Translations under genes and position numbers: made by a program
The notes under the pieces: generated by a model
What the model saw: only the letters and a program-made list of their open reading frames with translations
Told to the model about the DNA's origin: nothing
Databases searched by the model: none
Shown here: piece by piece, positions 16,967 through 27,008 of the stretch
Layout of the letters: each line of letters begins with the position of its first letter
Position numbering within the stretch: position 1 is the first letter of the stretch
Assembly (NCBI GenBank): GCA_000383295.1
Contig: KB911070.1
Location: forward strand, 62,001-126,000
DNA: 64,000 nt
From: Faecalispora sporosphaeroides DSM 1294
GTDB lineage: Bacteria > Bacillota > Clostridia > Oscillospirales > Acutalibacteraceae
Direction: 5' to 3'

Positions 16967-17130
16967 TATCACGCCTCTTAGCCGCTGTCAACAGAATCCT
17001 GAACCCAAATGGGCTTCTGCGATGAGAAACCGCGCGGTGTCCGGCGGGCACGGCGCGTGGGGCGCAGCATATTTTCCCCATCAAATTCGTGCGGCAAAAA
17101 ACAAATCATAGTAAGGTGGTAGGATTTTTA

Positions 17131-17160
17131 TTGCAAAACAATCCGTATTTGCGGTATGAT
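17131..17160 (+). promoter_or_regulatory. Promoter of the second sulfhydrylase gene
   Basis: TTGCAA (17131-17136), 18-nt spacer, TATGAT (17155-17160). The leader to the start codon is only about 30 nt, so no leader-peptide or riboswitch control is possible here. Confidence 0.55.
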
Positions 17161-17193
17161 AAAGAGAATTAACGATCAGGAGGGAAACACAGC

Positions 17194-18456
17194 ATGAGGG
17201 ACGAAACCAAATGCATCCACAGCGGGTATACCCCAAAAAATTCAGAGCCAAAGATGGTTCCGATCGTTCAAAGCACAACCTATGTGTTTGATTCGACGCA
17301 GGAGGTCGGCGACGTATTCGACGAACCGACCAAAGCCCTGATTTACTCGCGCTTCGCCAACCCCACCGTGATGGCGGTCGAGCGGAAAATCGCCGACCTG
17401 GAGGGAGGCGTGGGCGCGATGTGCACCTCTTCCGGCCAGGCCGCCACGCTGCTCGCCATTTTGAACCTGTGCAGGGCGGGCGACAGCTTCATCAGCACCT
17501 CTCAGATTTACGGCGGAAGCGTGAACCTGTTTGCCGTTACCCTGAAGAATTACGGGATCGAGTGCATTTTTGTGGACGCCGACGCCGACGAGGAAACCAT
17601 CAGCGCCGCAGTGCGGGAAAACACCCGGCTGATTTTCGGCGAAACGATCGCAAACCCGGCCCTGAGCGTGCTGGACATTGAGAAATTCGCGCGTATCGCC
17701 CACCGCCACAAAATCCCCCTGATCATGGACAATACCTTTGCCACCCCGATTCTGTGCAAGCCGTTTGCGTTTGGCGCGGATATCGTGGTGCATTCCACCT
17801 CGAAATACATGGACGGCCACGCGGTGCAGGTGGGCGGCGTGATTGTCGATTCGGGCAATTTCGACTGGGCCAACGGCAAATTCCCCGAGTTTACCGAGCC
17901 GGACGAATCGTACCACGGCATTACTTATGTGGGGAACTACGGCAAGGCCGCATACATTACAAAGGCCAGAATGCAGCTGATGCGCGACTACGGCGCCTAC
18001 CCGGCTGCAAACTCCGCGTTTCTTTTAAATCTCGGCCTCGAAACGCTTGCCGTGCGCATGGAGCGCTACTGCAAAAATGCGCTGGAGGTGGCAAACTATC
18101 TCGCGGCCTGCGACAAGATTGAAAAGGTGATCTACCCGGGTCTTGCGAGCGACAAATATTACCCGCTCGCAAAAAAGTACCTGAAGGGCACGAGCGGCGT
18201 GATTTCGTTCATCATCAAGGGCGGCAAGGACAACGCCGTGAAATTCATGGACGGCCTCAAGCTCGCTTCCATTGAGGTACATGTGGCGGATATTCGCACC
18301 TGCGTGCTGCACCCCGCCAGCGCCACCCACCGCCAGCTGACCGAAGAACAGCTGTTTGCCGCAGGCATCAACCCCGGTATGATCCGCCTCTCCGTCGGGC
18401 TGGAAAGCGTTGAGGACATAATCGAAGATATTGAGCAGAGCCTGCGCAAGGTGTAA
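17194..18456 (+). CDS. O-acetylhomoserine sulfhydrylase homologue
   Basis: A 420-residue PLP enzyme of the Cys/Met metabolism family. It shows KCIHSGYTPKN at the N-terminus, YSRFANPTVMAVE, the PLP Lys motif HSTSKYMDGHA, and the MetY-typical insertion DSGNFDWANGKFPEFTEPD. It is clearly a paralogue, not a duplicate, of metY at 8095-9390, and differs in the PLP-lysine context (SKYMDGHAVQVGG versus [13 protein letters not shown]). It may prefer another thiol donor or act in catabolism. AGGAGGGA precedes the ATG. It is monocistronic, with its own promoter and terminator. Confidence 0.88.
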   Translation: MRDETKCIHSGYTPKNSEPKMVPIVQSTTYVFDSTQEVGDVFDEPTKALIYSRFANPTVMAVERKIADLEGGVGAMCTSSGQAATLLAILNLCRAGDSFISTSQIYGGSVNLFAVTLKNYGIECIFVDADADEETISAAVRENTRLIFGETIANPALSVLDIEKFARIAHRHKIPLIMDNTFATPILCKPFAFGADIVVHSTSKYMDGHAVQVGGVIVDSGNFDWANGKFPEFTEPDESYHGITYVGNYGKAAYITKARMQLMRDYGAYPAANSAFLLNLGLETLAVRMERYCKNALEVANYLAACDKIEKVIYPGLASDKYYPLAKKYLKGTSGVISFIIKGGKDNAVKFMDGLKLASIEVHVADIRTCVLHPASATHRQLTEEQLFAAGINPGMIRLSVGLESVEDIIEDIEQSLRKV

Positions 18457-18508
18457 GCTCCGCCGCACATACGCCCGCGGCGGACTGCCGCGGCACAACA
18501 GAGTAAAA

Positions 18509-18558
18509 GAAGCTTTTCAACATTTCTCACCAAAATGCTGAAAAGCTTCTTCCTTTTT
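18509..18558. terminator. Bidirectional terminator after the second sulfhydrylase gene
   Basis: Arms GAAGCTTTTCA (18509-18519) and TGAAAAGCTTC (18539-18549) followed by a T-rich tail. The next gene converges from the other strand, with an A-rich sequence on that side. Confidence 0.85.
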
Positions 18559-18580
18559 CACCTGCGTTCGGGTACGAGCC

Positions 18581-19006
18581 TTATTTTACTTGCAGTGCCC
18601 GACGAATTCGATCGATCAGCTCCGCATTCTTTTTTTCATCAAAATAGACCTGATCGGGGTTCATGGCGAACGTTCCGCCCCACTCGGCGCCGTCGCGGTA
18701 TTTCGGCACCAGATGAAAATGCAGGTGATGCCCGGTGTCGCCATACGCGCCGTAATTGACCTTCTCGGGGTGAAACACCTCATGCAGCGCCTTGGCCACC
18801 CGATTCACCTCGGCAAAATAGGCGTTTCTCTCTTCGTCTGAAAGCTCGATCATCTCGCTCACATGCTTTTTATGGGCCACGACCACCCGGCCCTCGTGGC
18901 TCTGCTCTTTAAACAAATATACCTTCGAGGTTTCCAGCTCGCAGATTTTGATTCCGAACTTATCCAGCAGTTCGCCTTCCACACAGTATGCGCACGTTGC
19001 ATCCAT
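18581..19006 (-). CDS. HIT-family nucleotide-binding protein
   Basis: A 141-residue histidine-triad protein. The catalytic motif HHLHFHLV, with the middle His as nucleophile, is intact, and the region GRVVVAHKKHVSEMIELSDEE is the usual N-terminal part. An early CAYC pair could bind zinc. Members hydrolyse nucleoside phosphoramidates or dinucleoside polyphosphates. It is monocistronic and converges with the sulfhydrylase gene. Confidence 0.92.
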   Translation of the reverse strand: MDATCAYCVEGELLDKFGIKICELETSKVYLFKEQSHEGRVVVAHKKHVSEMIELSDEERNAYFAEVNRVAKALHEVFHPEKVNYGAYGDTGHHLHFHLVPKYRDGAEWGGTFAMNPDQVYFDEKKNAELIDRIRRALQVK

Positions 19007-19267
19007 TTGATTTGCTCCTTCTGTTTTGTATTGTTAACCTTATTTGATCCCGAAAGCCGAGAAGCGTCTTACGATTTTCTCACGCCTTCTGCCGGGGCAA
19101 TCCGCAGATTCCCATTCCGCCGCTCAGAAAATTTGCCGTTGCCAAAGCTTTTCAATCCTCACCGGGCGGGAGAAATATTTCTGATATCGAAACAATTATA
19201 AAACCAATCAACCCCCGCGTCAACCAAAACACACCGATTCATCGGGCTTTTTTGCAATGCTTTTCTT

Positions 19268-21904
19268 TCATTCCTTTTTCTTCGCTTTTTCAAAGGCGGC
19301 CTGTACGGGGCGCGACTTTTCATACCGGTTGATCTGCGCCAGCAGCTCCGCAATCTGGCCGCCGACCATCTCCACCTCCTGGCGGAATACCCGGGCCGAA
19401 ATCCGGAGCGCCCCATGCCCGAGAATGATCATCTGCTCCATGCCGTCGGAGGTTGCGACCCGCACCCGGTACTGCTTGGCCAGCTCGTAGGTCGTTTTTT
19501 CAATGTAGGCGTCGGCGGTTTCGGCCTGTCTGGTATACACCACGCTGATGTTGTGGTACCGCTGCACCTCGCCGGTGTTGCGCGGAACGCGGTAGGCGTC
19601 GAACACCAGAATCACCTCGCACTTGCGGTAAGCCTGATAATTGCTGAGCAAATCCATCAGCAGCTTGCGCGCGGTGTCGAGGCTCTCCCGCGCCACCGCC
19701 TTCAGATCATCCCACGCGAAAATGATGTTGTAGCCGTCCACCAGCAGATATTCCGGCCCGGCCATGACCGGACGGACGGCTTCCCGCTTTGCGGCCTGCT
19801 CCGTCCCCTGCAAAGGCAGCTTCTGCGGCACAAACTCACGCCGCTTGACCGGGCCGTACGTCCGCTCAAAAATAGCCTGCAGCTCCTTGTCCTGCTCCAA
19901 AGCGCCGGTATAAGAGACAGACGGCCGCGCGGAGAATCCCGGAGCGCTCTCCGCCTGCCGATTCTCCTCGTGGGAGCGAAAGCCGCTTTCCACATGCATA
20001 TAATTCCGCACCTGATTCCACGGGACGGAAAATCCCGCCCCGTGCGCGCAAAAGATGGAATCCGCGGGCTGCTCCAAATCGCGCTCCGGGTCGTAGCCGA
20101 TGGCGGCGATTACCTCCGCTTGATTGCGGCAGGGCTCATACCCGCGGAAAAAGCAGGCGAGCTTCCCCCGGCCCCGGGTGTAAGAGAGCACCTCGCGGCC
20201 ATAACCGCGCAGGCCCGCAACGGGGGCGCTGCCGGTGAGAAGCGTCAGCTCGCCGCACGGCTCCGGGGGAGCGCAGCTGCCGCCCATGCGCTGAATGTCC
20301 GTCATCGCGCGGCCCACGTTTACGGCTGGCAGCTCCAGCCGAACATCGTACCACGGCTCCAAAAGGATGCTCTCGGCGCTCATCAGCCCCTGCCGCAGCG
20401 CGCGGTAGGTGGCCTGGCGAAAGTCGCCGCCCTCGGTATGCTTCACATGGGCCCTGCCCGCCACAAGCGTAATGTTCAGGTCGGTAATGGGTGAGCCGGT
20501 CAGCACGCCGCGATGAACCCGCTCCTCCAGATGCGACAGAACCAGCCGCTGCCAGCTTCTGTCGAGCTGAGCCTCCGGGCAGGTGCTTGCAAAGTGCAGG
20601 CCGCTCCCCCGCTCGCCCGGCTCGAGCAGCAGATGCACCTCGGCGTAGTGGCGCAGGGGCTCGTAATGCCCCACTCCTTCCACTGCGGCGGCGATGGTCT
20701 CTTTATACACAATGCTGCCGGAGCCAAATTCCACCCGCAGGCCGAAGCGCTCGTAGATCAGAGTTTTCAGAATCTCGAGCTGCACCTCGCCCATCAATTG
20801 CAGCGAAATCTCCCGCAGCCGCGCGTTCCATACCAGATGAAGCTGCGGGTCCTCTTCCTCCAGAGCGCTCAGCTTCTGCATCGCGCTGTGCGCGTCACAG
20901 CCCTGCGGCAAAATCACCCGGTAGGTGAGCATCGGCTCGAGTGCCGGGGCTTCGCACGCTCCCTCGGCCCCAAGGCCCTCTCCCGCGCGGGTTTTGCTCA
21001 GGCCCGTTACAGCGCAGACGGTTCCGGCAGGCGCTTCGTCCACAGGCTGGAATTTCGCCCCTGAATAGACGCGGATTTGATCGACTTTTTCTTCCCACTC
21101 CCGGCTTTTGAGCGGCATTTTCACCCGGAGGGTGCCCCCTGTCACCTTCAGATGCGTCAGTCGGTTCCCCTGCGCGTCCCGGGTGATTTTGAACACTCTG
21201 GCCGCGAATTCCTGCGGGTATTGGGGAACCTGCGTGTAAAGCGACAGGCCCCGCACCAGCTCCTCCACGCCGGAAAGGCGCAGCGCGGAGCCGAAATAGC
21301 AGGGGAACACCTTGCGGCGGGCCACCAGCGCGGCAGCCTCTGTATCGGAAAGCTCCCCCTGCTCGAGATACCGGCTCATCGCTTCCTCGTCGCACACGGC
21401 GACATTCTCCATCCACTCGCCGCAGCTCTGATCCGCACCAAAATCGACACAGCCATCCGAAAGAGAGGCTTTCAGTTCGCGCAGAAGCGCCTCGCGGTCC
21501 GTACCGGGCAAATCCATTTTATTGATGAACAGGAAGGCGGGAATCCGGTAGCGGCCGAGCAGCCGCCAGAGCGTGCGGGTGTGGCTCTGCACGCCGTCCG
21601 ACCCGCTCACGACAAGAATGGCGTAATCCAGCACCTGCAGCGTGCGCTCCATCTCGCTCGAAAAATCCACGTGGCCGGGGGTATCGAGCAGGGTGATTTC
21701 CAAATCGCCGAGCGGCAGCACCGCCTGCTTGGAAAAAATGGTGATCCCGCGTTCCCGCTCGAGCGCTTCCGTATCCAGAAACGCATTCTTATGGTCGACC
21801 CGGCCCAGCTGCCGCAGCCGCCCGCAGGTATAGAGCAGCCCTTCGGAAAGCGTCGTTTTCCCAGCGTCTACATGAGCCAAAATTCCAACAGCCAGTCTTT
21901 TCAT
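19268..21904 (-). CDS. TetM-like ribosomal GTPase fused to a Rae1/YacP-type NYN nuclease
   Basis: An 878-residue fusion. Residues 1 to about 640 are a translational GTPase of the EF-G/ribosomal-protection type, with P-loop AHVDAGKT (10-17), DTPGH (74-78) and NKMD (128-131). Residues about 717-860 are a NYN/PIN-like nuclease very close to Bacillus Rae1 (YacP): LLVDGYNII with D723, VILVFDA, the ETAD motif (D798) and ATSDG (D820), ending in a basic tail. Rae1 cleaves mRNA in the ribosomal A site, so the fusion plausibly binds ribosomes through the GTPase part and cuts mRNA. Tetracycline resistance is not implied. Linker residues about 640-716 look disordered. It is a single-gene unit. Confidence 0.85.
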   Translation of the reverse strand: MKRLAVGILAHVDAGKTTLSEGLLYTCGRLRQLGRVDHKNAFLDTEALERERGITIFSKQAVLPLGDLEITLLDTPGHVDFSSEMERTLQVLDYAILVVSGSDGVQSHTRTLWRLLGRYRIPAFLFINKMDLPGTDREALLRELKASLSDGCVDFGADQSCGEWMENVAVCDEEAMSRYLEQGELSDTEAAALVARRKVFPCYFGSALRLSGVEELVRGLSLYTQVPQYPQEFAARVFKITRDAQGNRLTHLKVTGGTLRVKMPLKSREWEEKVDQIRVYSGAKFQPVDEAPAGTVCAVTGLSKTRAGEGLGAEGACEAPALEPMLTYRVILPQGCDAHSAMQKLSALEEEDPQLHLVWNARLREISLQLMGEVQLEILKTLIYERFGLRVEFGSGSIVYKETIAAAVEGVGHYEPLRHYAEVHLLLEPGERGSGLHFASTCPEAQLDRSWQRLVLSHLEERVHRGVLTGSPITDLNITLVAGRAHVKHTEGGDFRQATYRALRQGLMSAESILLEPWYDVRLELPAVNVGRAMTDIQRMGGSCAPPEPCGELTLLTGSAPVAGLRGYGREVLSYTRGRGKLACFFRGYEPCRNQAEVIAAIGYDPERDLEQPADSIFCAHGAGFSVPWNQVRNYMHVESGFRSHEENRQAESAPGFSARPSVSYTGALEQDKELQAIFERTYGPVKRREFVPQKLPLQGTEQAAKREAVRPVMAGPEYLLVDGYNIIFAWDDLKAVARESLDTARKLLMDLLSNYQAYRKCEVILVFDAYRVPRNTGEVQRYHNISVVYTRQAETADAYIEKTTYELAKQYRVRVATSDGMEQMIILGHGALRISARVFRQEVEMVGGQIAELLAQINRYEKSRPVQAAFEKAKKKE

Positions 21905-22121
21905 TCCTGTTCCCCATTATCCCGATATCGATATGATACATTTTATTTGAAAATAAGAGCACTGATTTCCTCCCTGACCTTCGGCGGACAAGGAAATTTT
22001 CATTTTGACAGCAAGCTCTTTTTCAGGCAAATCCACAGTGGAATTGCCGTATTCTATTTGCATTTCGTACTACGTTATCATACCATTTCACGGCGGGTGA
22101 ATCAACAGCCGCAATACACAT

Positions 22122-22162
22122 AAAAAAGGTGCCCCTGAGCGCTTTGCAATCAGGGGCGCCTT
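22122..22162 (-). terminator. Terminator of the WYL regulator gene
   Basis: Minus-strand arms AAGGCGCCCCTGA and TCAGGGGCACCTT enclose an 11-nt loop and are followed by TTTTT. It lies directly after the stop at 22169. Confidence 0.85.
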
Positions 22163-22168
22163 GCGGTT

Positions 22169-23149
22169 TTACTGGTATTTCTTTATCTGTGCCGAAAGCA
22201 GAGCGCGCATAGAATCCACCAGGCTCTGCGGCGCGACGATTTCGGCCTTTTCCCCAAACTGGAAAATCCAGCTCAAAAAGACCGGGCTGTTGGAGACCTC
22301 AACGCAGATTTCAAAAAAATCGCCGCATTTGCGAAACGGAACCTCGGGCCCGAATCGATCTAACACAGAATTGACCAGGCTTTGATCAAAGCGCAGTGTG
22401 GCGGCGACCAACTCGCCGCTGTACATGCCGAATACCTGCTTTGCGTGCTCGGCGACATCAAAATCTTTTTGATCGGGGCGCTCCGCTTCTTCACCGCACA
22501 CCGCAACCTGATTCATCCGGTCGACCCGGTAATGCGCAAAATCCCCGTATTTGGTGCTGTAGCAAATCAGGTAATACTTGTCGTCGTCCCAGCAAAGCGC
22601 CATGGGGCTCTGGCAGTACCGCTCGCCGCCCTTACGGTACACGCGCTCCTTGTCCGCGTTGTAATCAAAATACTGAAAGCTGATTTTGCGCCCGGAATGG
22701 ATGGCGGTATGGATGGCGTCGATATTGTAATAGATGCTCTCGTTGATGGTCTTGGGCCGGTTTGCCACATACACCTGTCGCCGAAGCTGGCCGGCCTGCG
22801 GATTGCTCGTCAGGGACGACAGCTTTTGAATCAGCTCCGTACTTTTCTTCGGCGTAATAAAGCGCGAGCTCTGCACGGCGTCTACCAGAAGCTTCAGCTC
22901 GGGCAGCTCAAACTCCCGCGCGTCGACATAGTAGCCGATGGTTCTGCTTCTGCGCGATTCCACATCCAGGCCGAATTCGCGCAGCAGCTCCAGATCGGCA
23001 TAAACCGACTTTCGCTCGGCGGGAACCCCGTACTCCGCCAGCGCGGCGATCAGCTCCTGAATCGTCATAACGTGGTCCGCGTCCGTGCGCTCCAAAAGAA
23101 TTCGCATCAAATAGAGCAGCTTCTTTTTTTGATTCGATGAACTGGGCAT
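22169..23149 (-). CDS. WYL-domain transcriptional regulator
   Basis: A 326-residue regulator with an N-terminal winged helix (LLYLMRILLERTDADHVMTIQELIAAL then ERKSVYADLELLREFG) and a central WYL domain (RKISFQYFDYNADKERVYR, PMALCWDDDKYYLICYSTKY) plus the C-terminal WCX extension. Such proteins sense nucleic-acid or small ligands, but no target is visible. The start at 23149 is the MPSSSNQKKK methionine; the frame extends upstream without a signal. It lies after yaaA on the same strand but the palindromic terminator separates them. Confidence 0.88.
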   Translation of the reverse strand: MPSSSNQKKKLLYLMRILLERTDADHVMTIQELIAALAEYGVPAERKSVYADLELLREFGLDVESRRSRTIGYYVDAREFELPELKLLVDAVQSSRFITPKKSTELIQKLSSLTSNPQAGQLRRQVYVANRPKTINESIYYNIDAIHTAIHSGRKISFQYFDYNADKERVYRKGGERYCQSPMALCWDDDKYYLICYSTKYGDFAHYRVDRMNQVAVCGEEAERPDQKDFDVAEHAKQVFGMYSGELVAATLRFDQSLVNSVLDRFGPEVPFRKCGDFFEICVEVSNSPVFLSWIFQFGEKAEIVAPQSLVDSMRALLSAQIKKYQ

Positions 23150-23220
23150 AACGTCACTTCCCAAAATGAGGATACCATAGTATAGCACATTTACCAATCC
23201 CTGGAAAATAGCTGCCGGCA

Positions 23221-23256
23221 TTTTACTGCATGATTTTTAAAAATCATGCAGTAAAA
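23221..23256. terminator. 36-bp perfect palindrome at the yaaA stop (terminator)
   Basis: Eighteen-nt arms, TTTTACTGCATGATTTTT and its exact complement, meet without a gap at 23238/23239. On the minus strand the last codons and stop of yaaA lie in the 5' arm. Both arms end in A/T runs, so it can terminate either strand. Confidence 0.75.
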
Positions 23257-24019
23257 TCTGCACCTTCCGCTTTTCGGCGCCCTCTTTGACAAACACATAA
23301 TGGTCGCGTTCCGAAAGCTCTTTGCGGTAGGCATAGCCGAGGCGGTCAAAGCCGCGGATGTCCTCTGGCTCCGTCACGTTCTGTTCTGCCAGCCAGCGAA
23401 CCATCTCGCCGCGGGCCATTTTGCACAGGGTACCCTTTTCAACCACCCTGCCGTCCTTCCACTCCCCAAAGGTACAGGTGAGAAAGCGCACCGTCTTCGG
23501 CAGATGGGACAAAACGGCTTTGCTGTATTCACTGGAAGCCAAATTCAAAATCAGCTCGCTTTCGGCACAAAGCCGCTGCGCCAGCCGGTTCCCCCAAAAG
23601 GCGTACAGATTTTGCCCGCCCACCGAAAGCCGAGCCTGCATTTCCAGGCGATAGGGCGTCACCCCGTCGAAGGGGCGCAGCAGACCGTAAAAGCCCGACA
23701 GAATCCGCAGGTGCTCATTGATATATGTAAGCTGCTCCCGCTCAAACACACCGGGGGCCATGTATTGGTACTGAGTCCCCTCGTACGACAAAATCGCGGG
23801 CGTCAGCGCATTGCGCAAATCCATCGACTGCACCCGCCTGTAATTGAGATCGGCAATCGAATCGTTGCAGCACCACAGCGCTTTAAGGGACGCAAAATCC
23901 ATAGCACGCAGGCAGCCGAGGAGCGTTTCGGCCTGCTCCAAAAACTGCGGCAGGCTCTCATAGGGCAGGCTGTCGGTATCAATATTCATCTTTTTTGCGG
24001 GAGAAATGATGATTCTCAT
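23237..24019 (-). CDS. yaaA: YaaA-family peroxide stress protein
   Basis: A 260-residue member of the YaaA (DUF328) family, which in E. coli lowers intracellular free iron under hydrogen peroxide stress and binds DNA. Family features: N-terminal MRIIISPAKKM, central LSGFYGLLRPFDGVTPYRLEM, NLASSEYSKAV and the C-terminal GFDRLGYAYR. The start at 24019 fits the family N-terminus; the frame continues upstream without homology. It is the last recognisable core gene before the mobile region. Confidence 0.93.
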   Translation of the reverse strand: MRIIISPAKKMNIDTDSLPYESLPQFLEQAETLLGCLRAMDFASLKALWCCNDSIADLNYRRVQSMDLRNALTPAILSYEGTQYQYMAPGVFEREQLTYINEHLRILSGFYGLLRPFDGVTPYRLEMQARLSVGGQNLYAFWGNRLAQRLCAESELILNLASSEYSKAVLSHLPKTVRFLTCTFGEWKDGRVVEKGTLCKMARGEMVRWLAEQNVTEPEDIRGFDRLGYAYRKELSERDHYVFVKEGAEKRKVQILLHDF

Positions 24020-24128
24020 AGGGTCACATCCTTGTGCGTTTGCCAAAGCGTAATTTTTGATCGATGATTGGGAATACACCCAGTGTACCACGTGACCGGC
24101 TGTGTTGTACGGATAGAGACAAGCGCGT

Positions 24129-24151
24129 GGGGGCCGCATTGGACGGCCCCC
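24129..24151. other. GC-rich hairpin in the yaaA upstream region
   Basis: Arms GGGGGCCG and CGGCCCCC with a 7-nt loop. It lacks a T-run on either strand, so it is not a standard terminator. The rest of 24020-24196 shows no convincing gene. Confidence 0.4.
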
Positions 24152-24196
24152 GCCAGAATCGTTGTACACATACTTCCGCCATTCCAGATTCCCCGC

Positions 24197-24349
24197 TTAG
24201 AGCATCGTTCTCTTGTACGCTGTGGACAGCGCCCGCCCGTCATTGAATACCACGCTGCCAATCTGTCGCAGCAGATGTTCCTGTGGCACCAATAGGTCCG
24301 TATTCACAAATTCCACTGCGTCTCTGCGCAGATTTTCCCGTTCCAGCAT
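24197..24349 (-). pseudogene. IS1182-like transposase N-terminal remnant
   Basis: A 50-residue frame beginning MLERENLRRDAVEFVNTDLL and continuing VPQEHLLRQIGSVV matches the start of IS1182-type transposases. After about 32 residues the family sequence is lost (GRALSTAYKRTML) and a stop follows. More than nine tenths of the transposase and the element ends are missing, so this is a decayed scar next to the left edge of the mobile region. An AGGTGATG ribosome site survives. Confidence 0.6.
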
Positions 24350-24453
24350 TTTTCATCACCTGTCTCTATTTTACCATTTTACAAACAAAAAGCCCAGCAT
24401 AAGGCCGTCCTTAGTAAAACAATATTTGAATGAAGTATGGCGTAGCGTAAAAG

Positions 24454-26350
<1,897 letters not shown>

Positions 26351-26366
26351 AGGGCAACTCCTTTCG

Positions 26367-26397
26367 ATCACTTCGGGCCAACATGGCCCGAAGTGAT
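26367..26397. repeat. Element palindrome, copy 1
   Basis: Fourteen-bp perfect arms (ATCACTTCGGGCCA and complement) with a 3-nt loop, 5 nt upstream of the TnpW Shine-Dalgarno. One of four related palindromes in the element. Confidence 0.85.
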
Positions 26398-26981
26398 AAA
26401 TGTTAGCTTTTTGTTTGATTTCAAGGGGTGGGTAATACAAAACCCTTAGTACCCCTCAAAACGGGGTTTTAGAGGAGCAAGAAACCCTGTATTCATGCGG
26501 GTTTGTGGACTGTATAAAAGAGATAAATCGTAACATCGACCTGTCCGAAACTTAGGCCGCTTCGCCTATCCGGGCAGTCAAGGGACGGGCTTCACCCTTA
26601 ACCCTTGACAGCTCGAATTTTTGCCGTGCCATTACACCGCCGAAAACGGGGAGCAGAGCAAGGAGAAACTGGCCCCGTTTCCGTCCGCTCCATTCTACGG
26701 CAAAACCGGCTCCGCTCGGTTGGTGGCTATCGTCAGCTTATGCGGGGCCAGCCCCGCGCCCCGGCCTCCTCCAAAGAGCAGAAAGGGCGAAAGGCGTTGT
26801 CAATGGGACTGTGGAATAGCGGACGAGCGGAGCGACAGAGCATATGCCGCAAAAGCCCATTGACATAAGCTGTGCCCCACACTGAACCGCAAGGTTCCCA
26901 TATCCTTTAAACATGGGAACCTCTGCCACACGGCGAGTGGGGGGAGTGCAAGAGGGGGAACACCCTCTTGATACCTTGCGG
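26398..26981. other. Non-coding structured region between tnpW and mob
   Basis: No frame here has a convincing ribosome site or family. It contains several hairpins: arms GGTTCCCAT/ATGGGAACC at 26893-26921, AAGAGGG/CCCTCTT at 26950-26969, and a pair of CCCTTAACCC-like repeats near 26600. It may hold the origin of transfer or regulatory RNA, but nothing identifies one. Confidence 0.4.
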
Positions 26982-27006
26982 ACTTCGGGCTAACTTGGCC
27001 CGAAGT
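26982..27006. repeat. Element palindrome, copy 2
   Basis: Same 25-bp palindrome with one C-to-T change in the left arm (ACTTCGGGCTAA), ending 3 nt before the relaxase stop codon at 27009. Confidence 0.8.
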
Positions 27007-27008
27007 GG

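Noticed and set aside
19268-21904. Acquired tetracycline-resistance gene (tetM/tetW)
   Set aside because: The GTPase part is divergent, the gene carries a nuclease fusion, its base composition matches the core genome and no resistance-type leader is present.
24016-24261. 81-codon minus-strand frame upstream of yaaA
   Set aside because: No ribosome site, no family, overlaps the yaaA start and an IS remnant; probably random.
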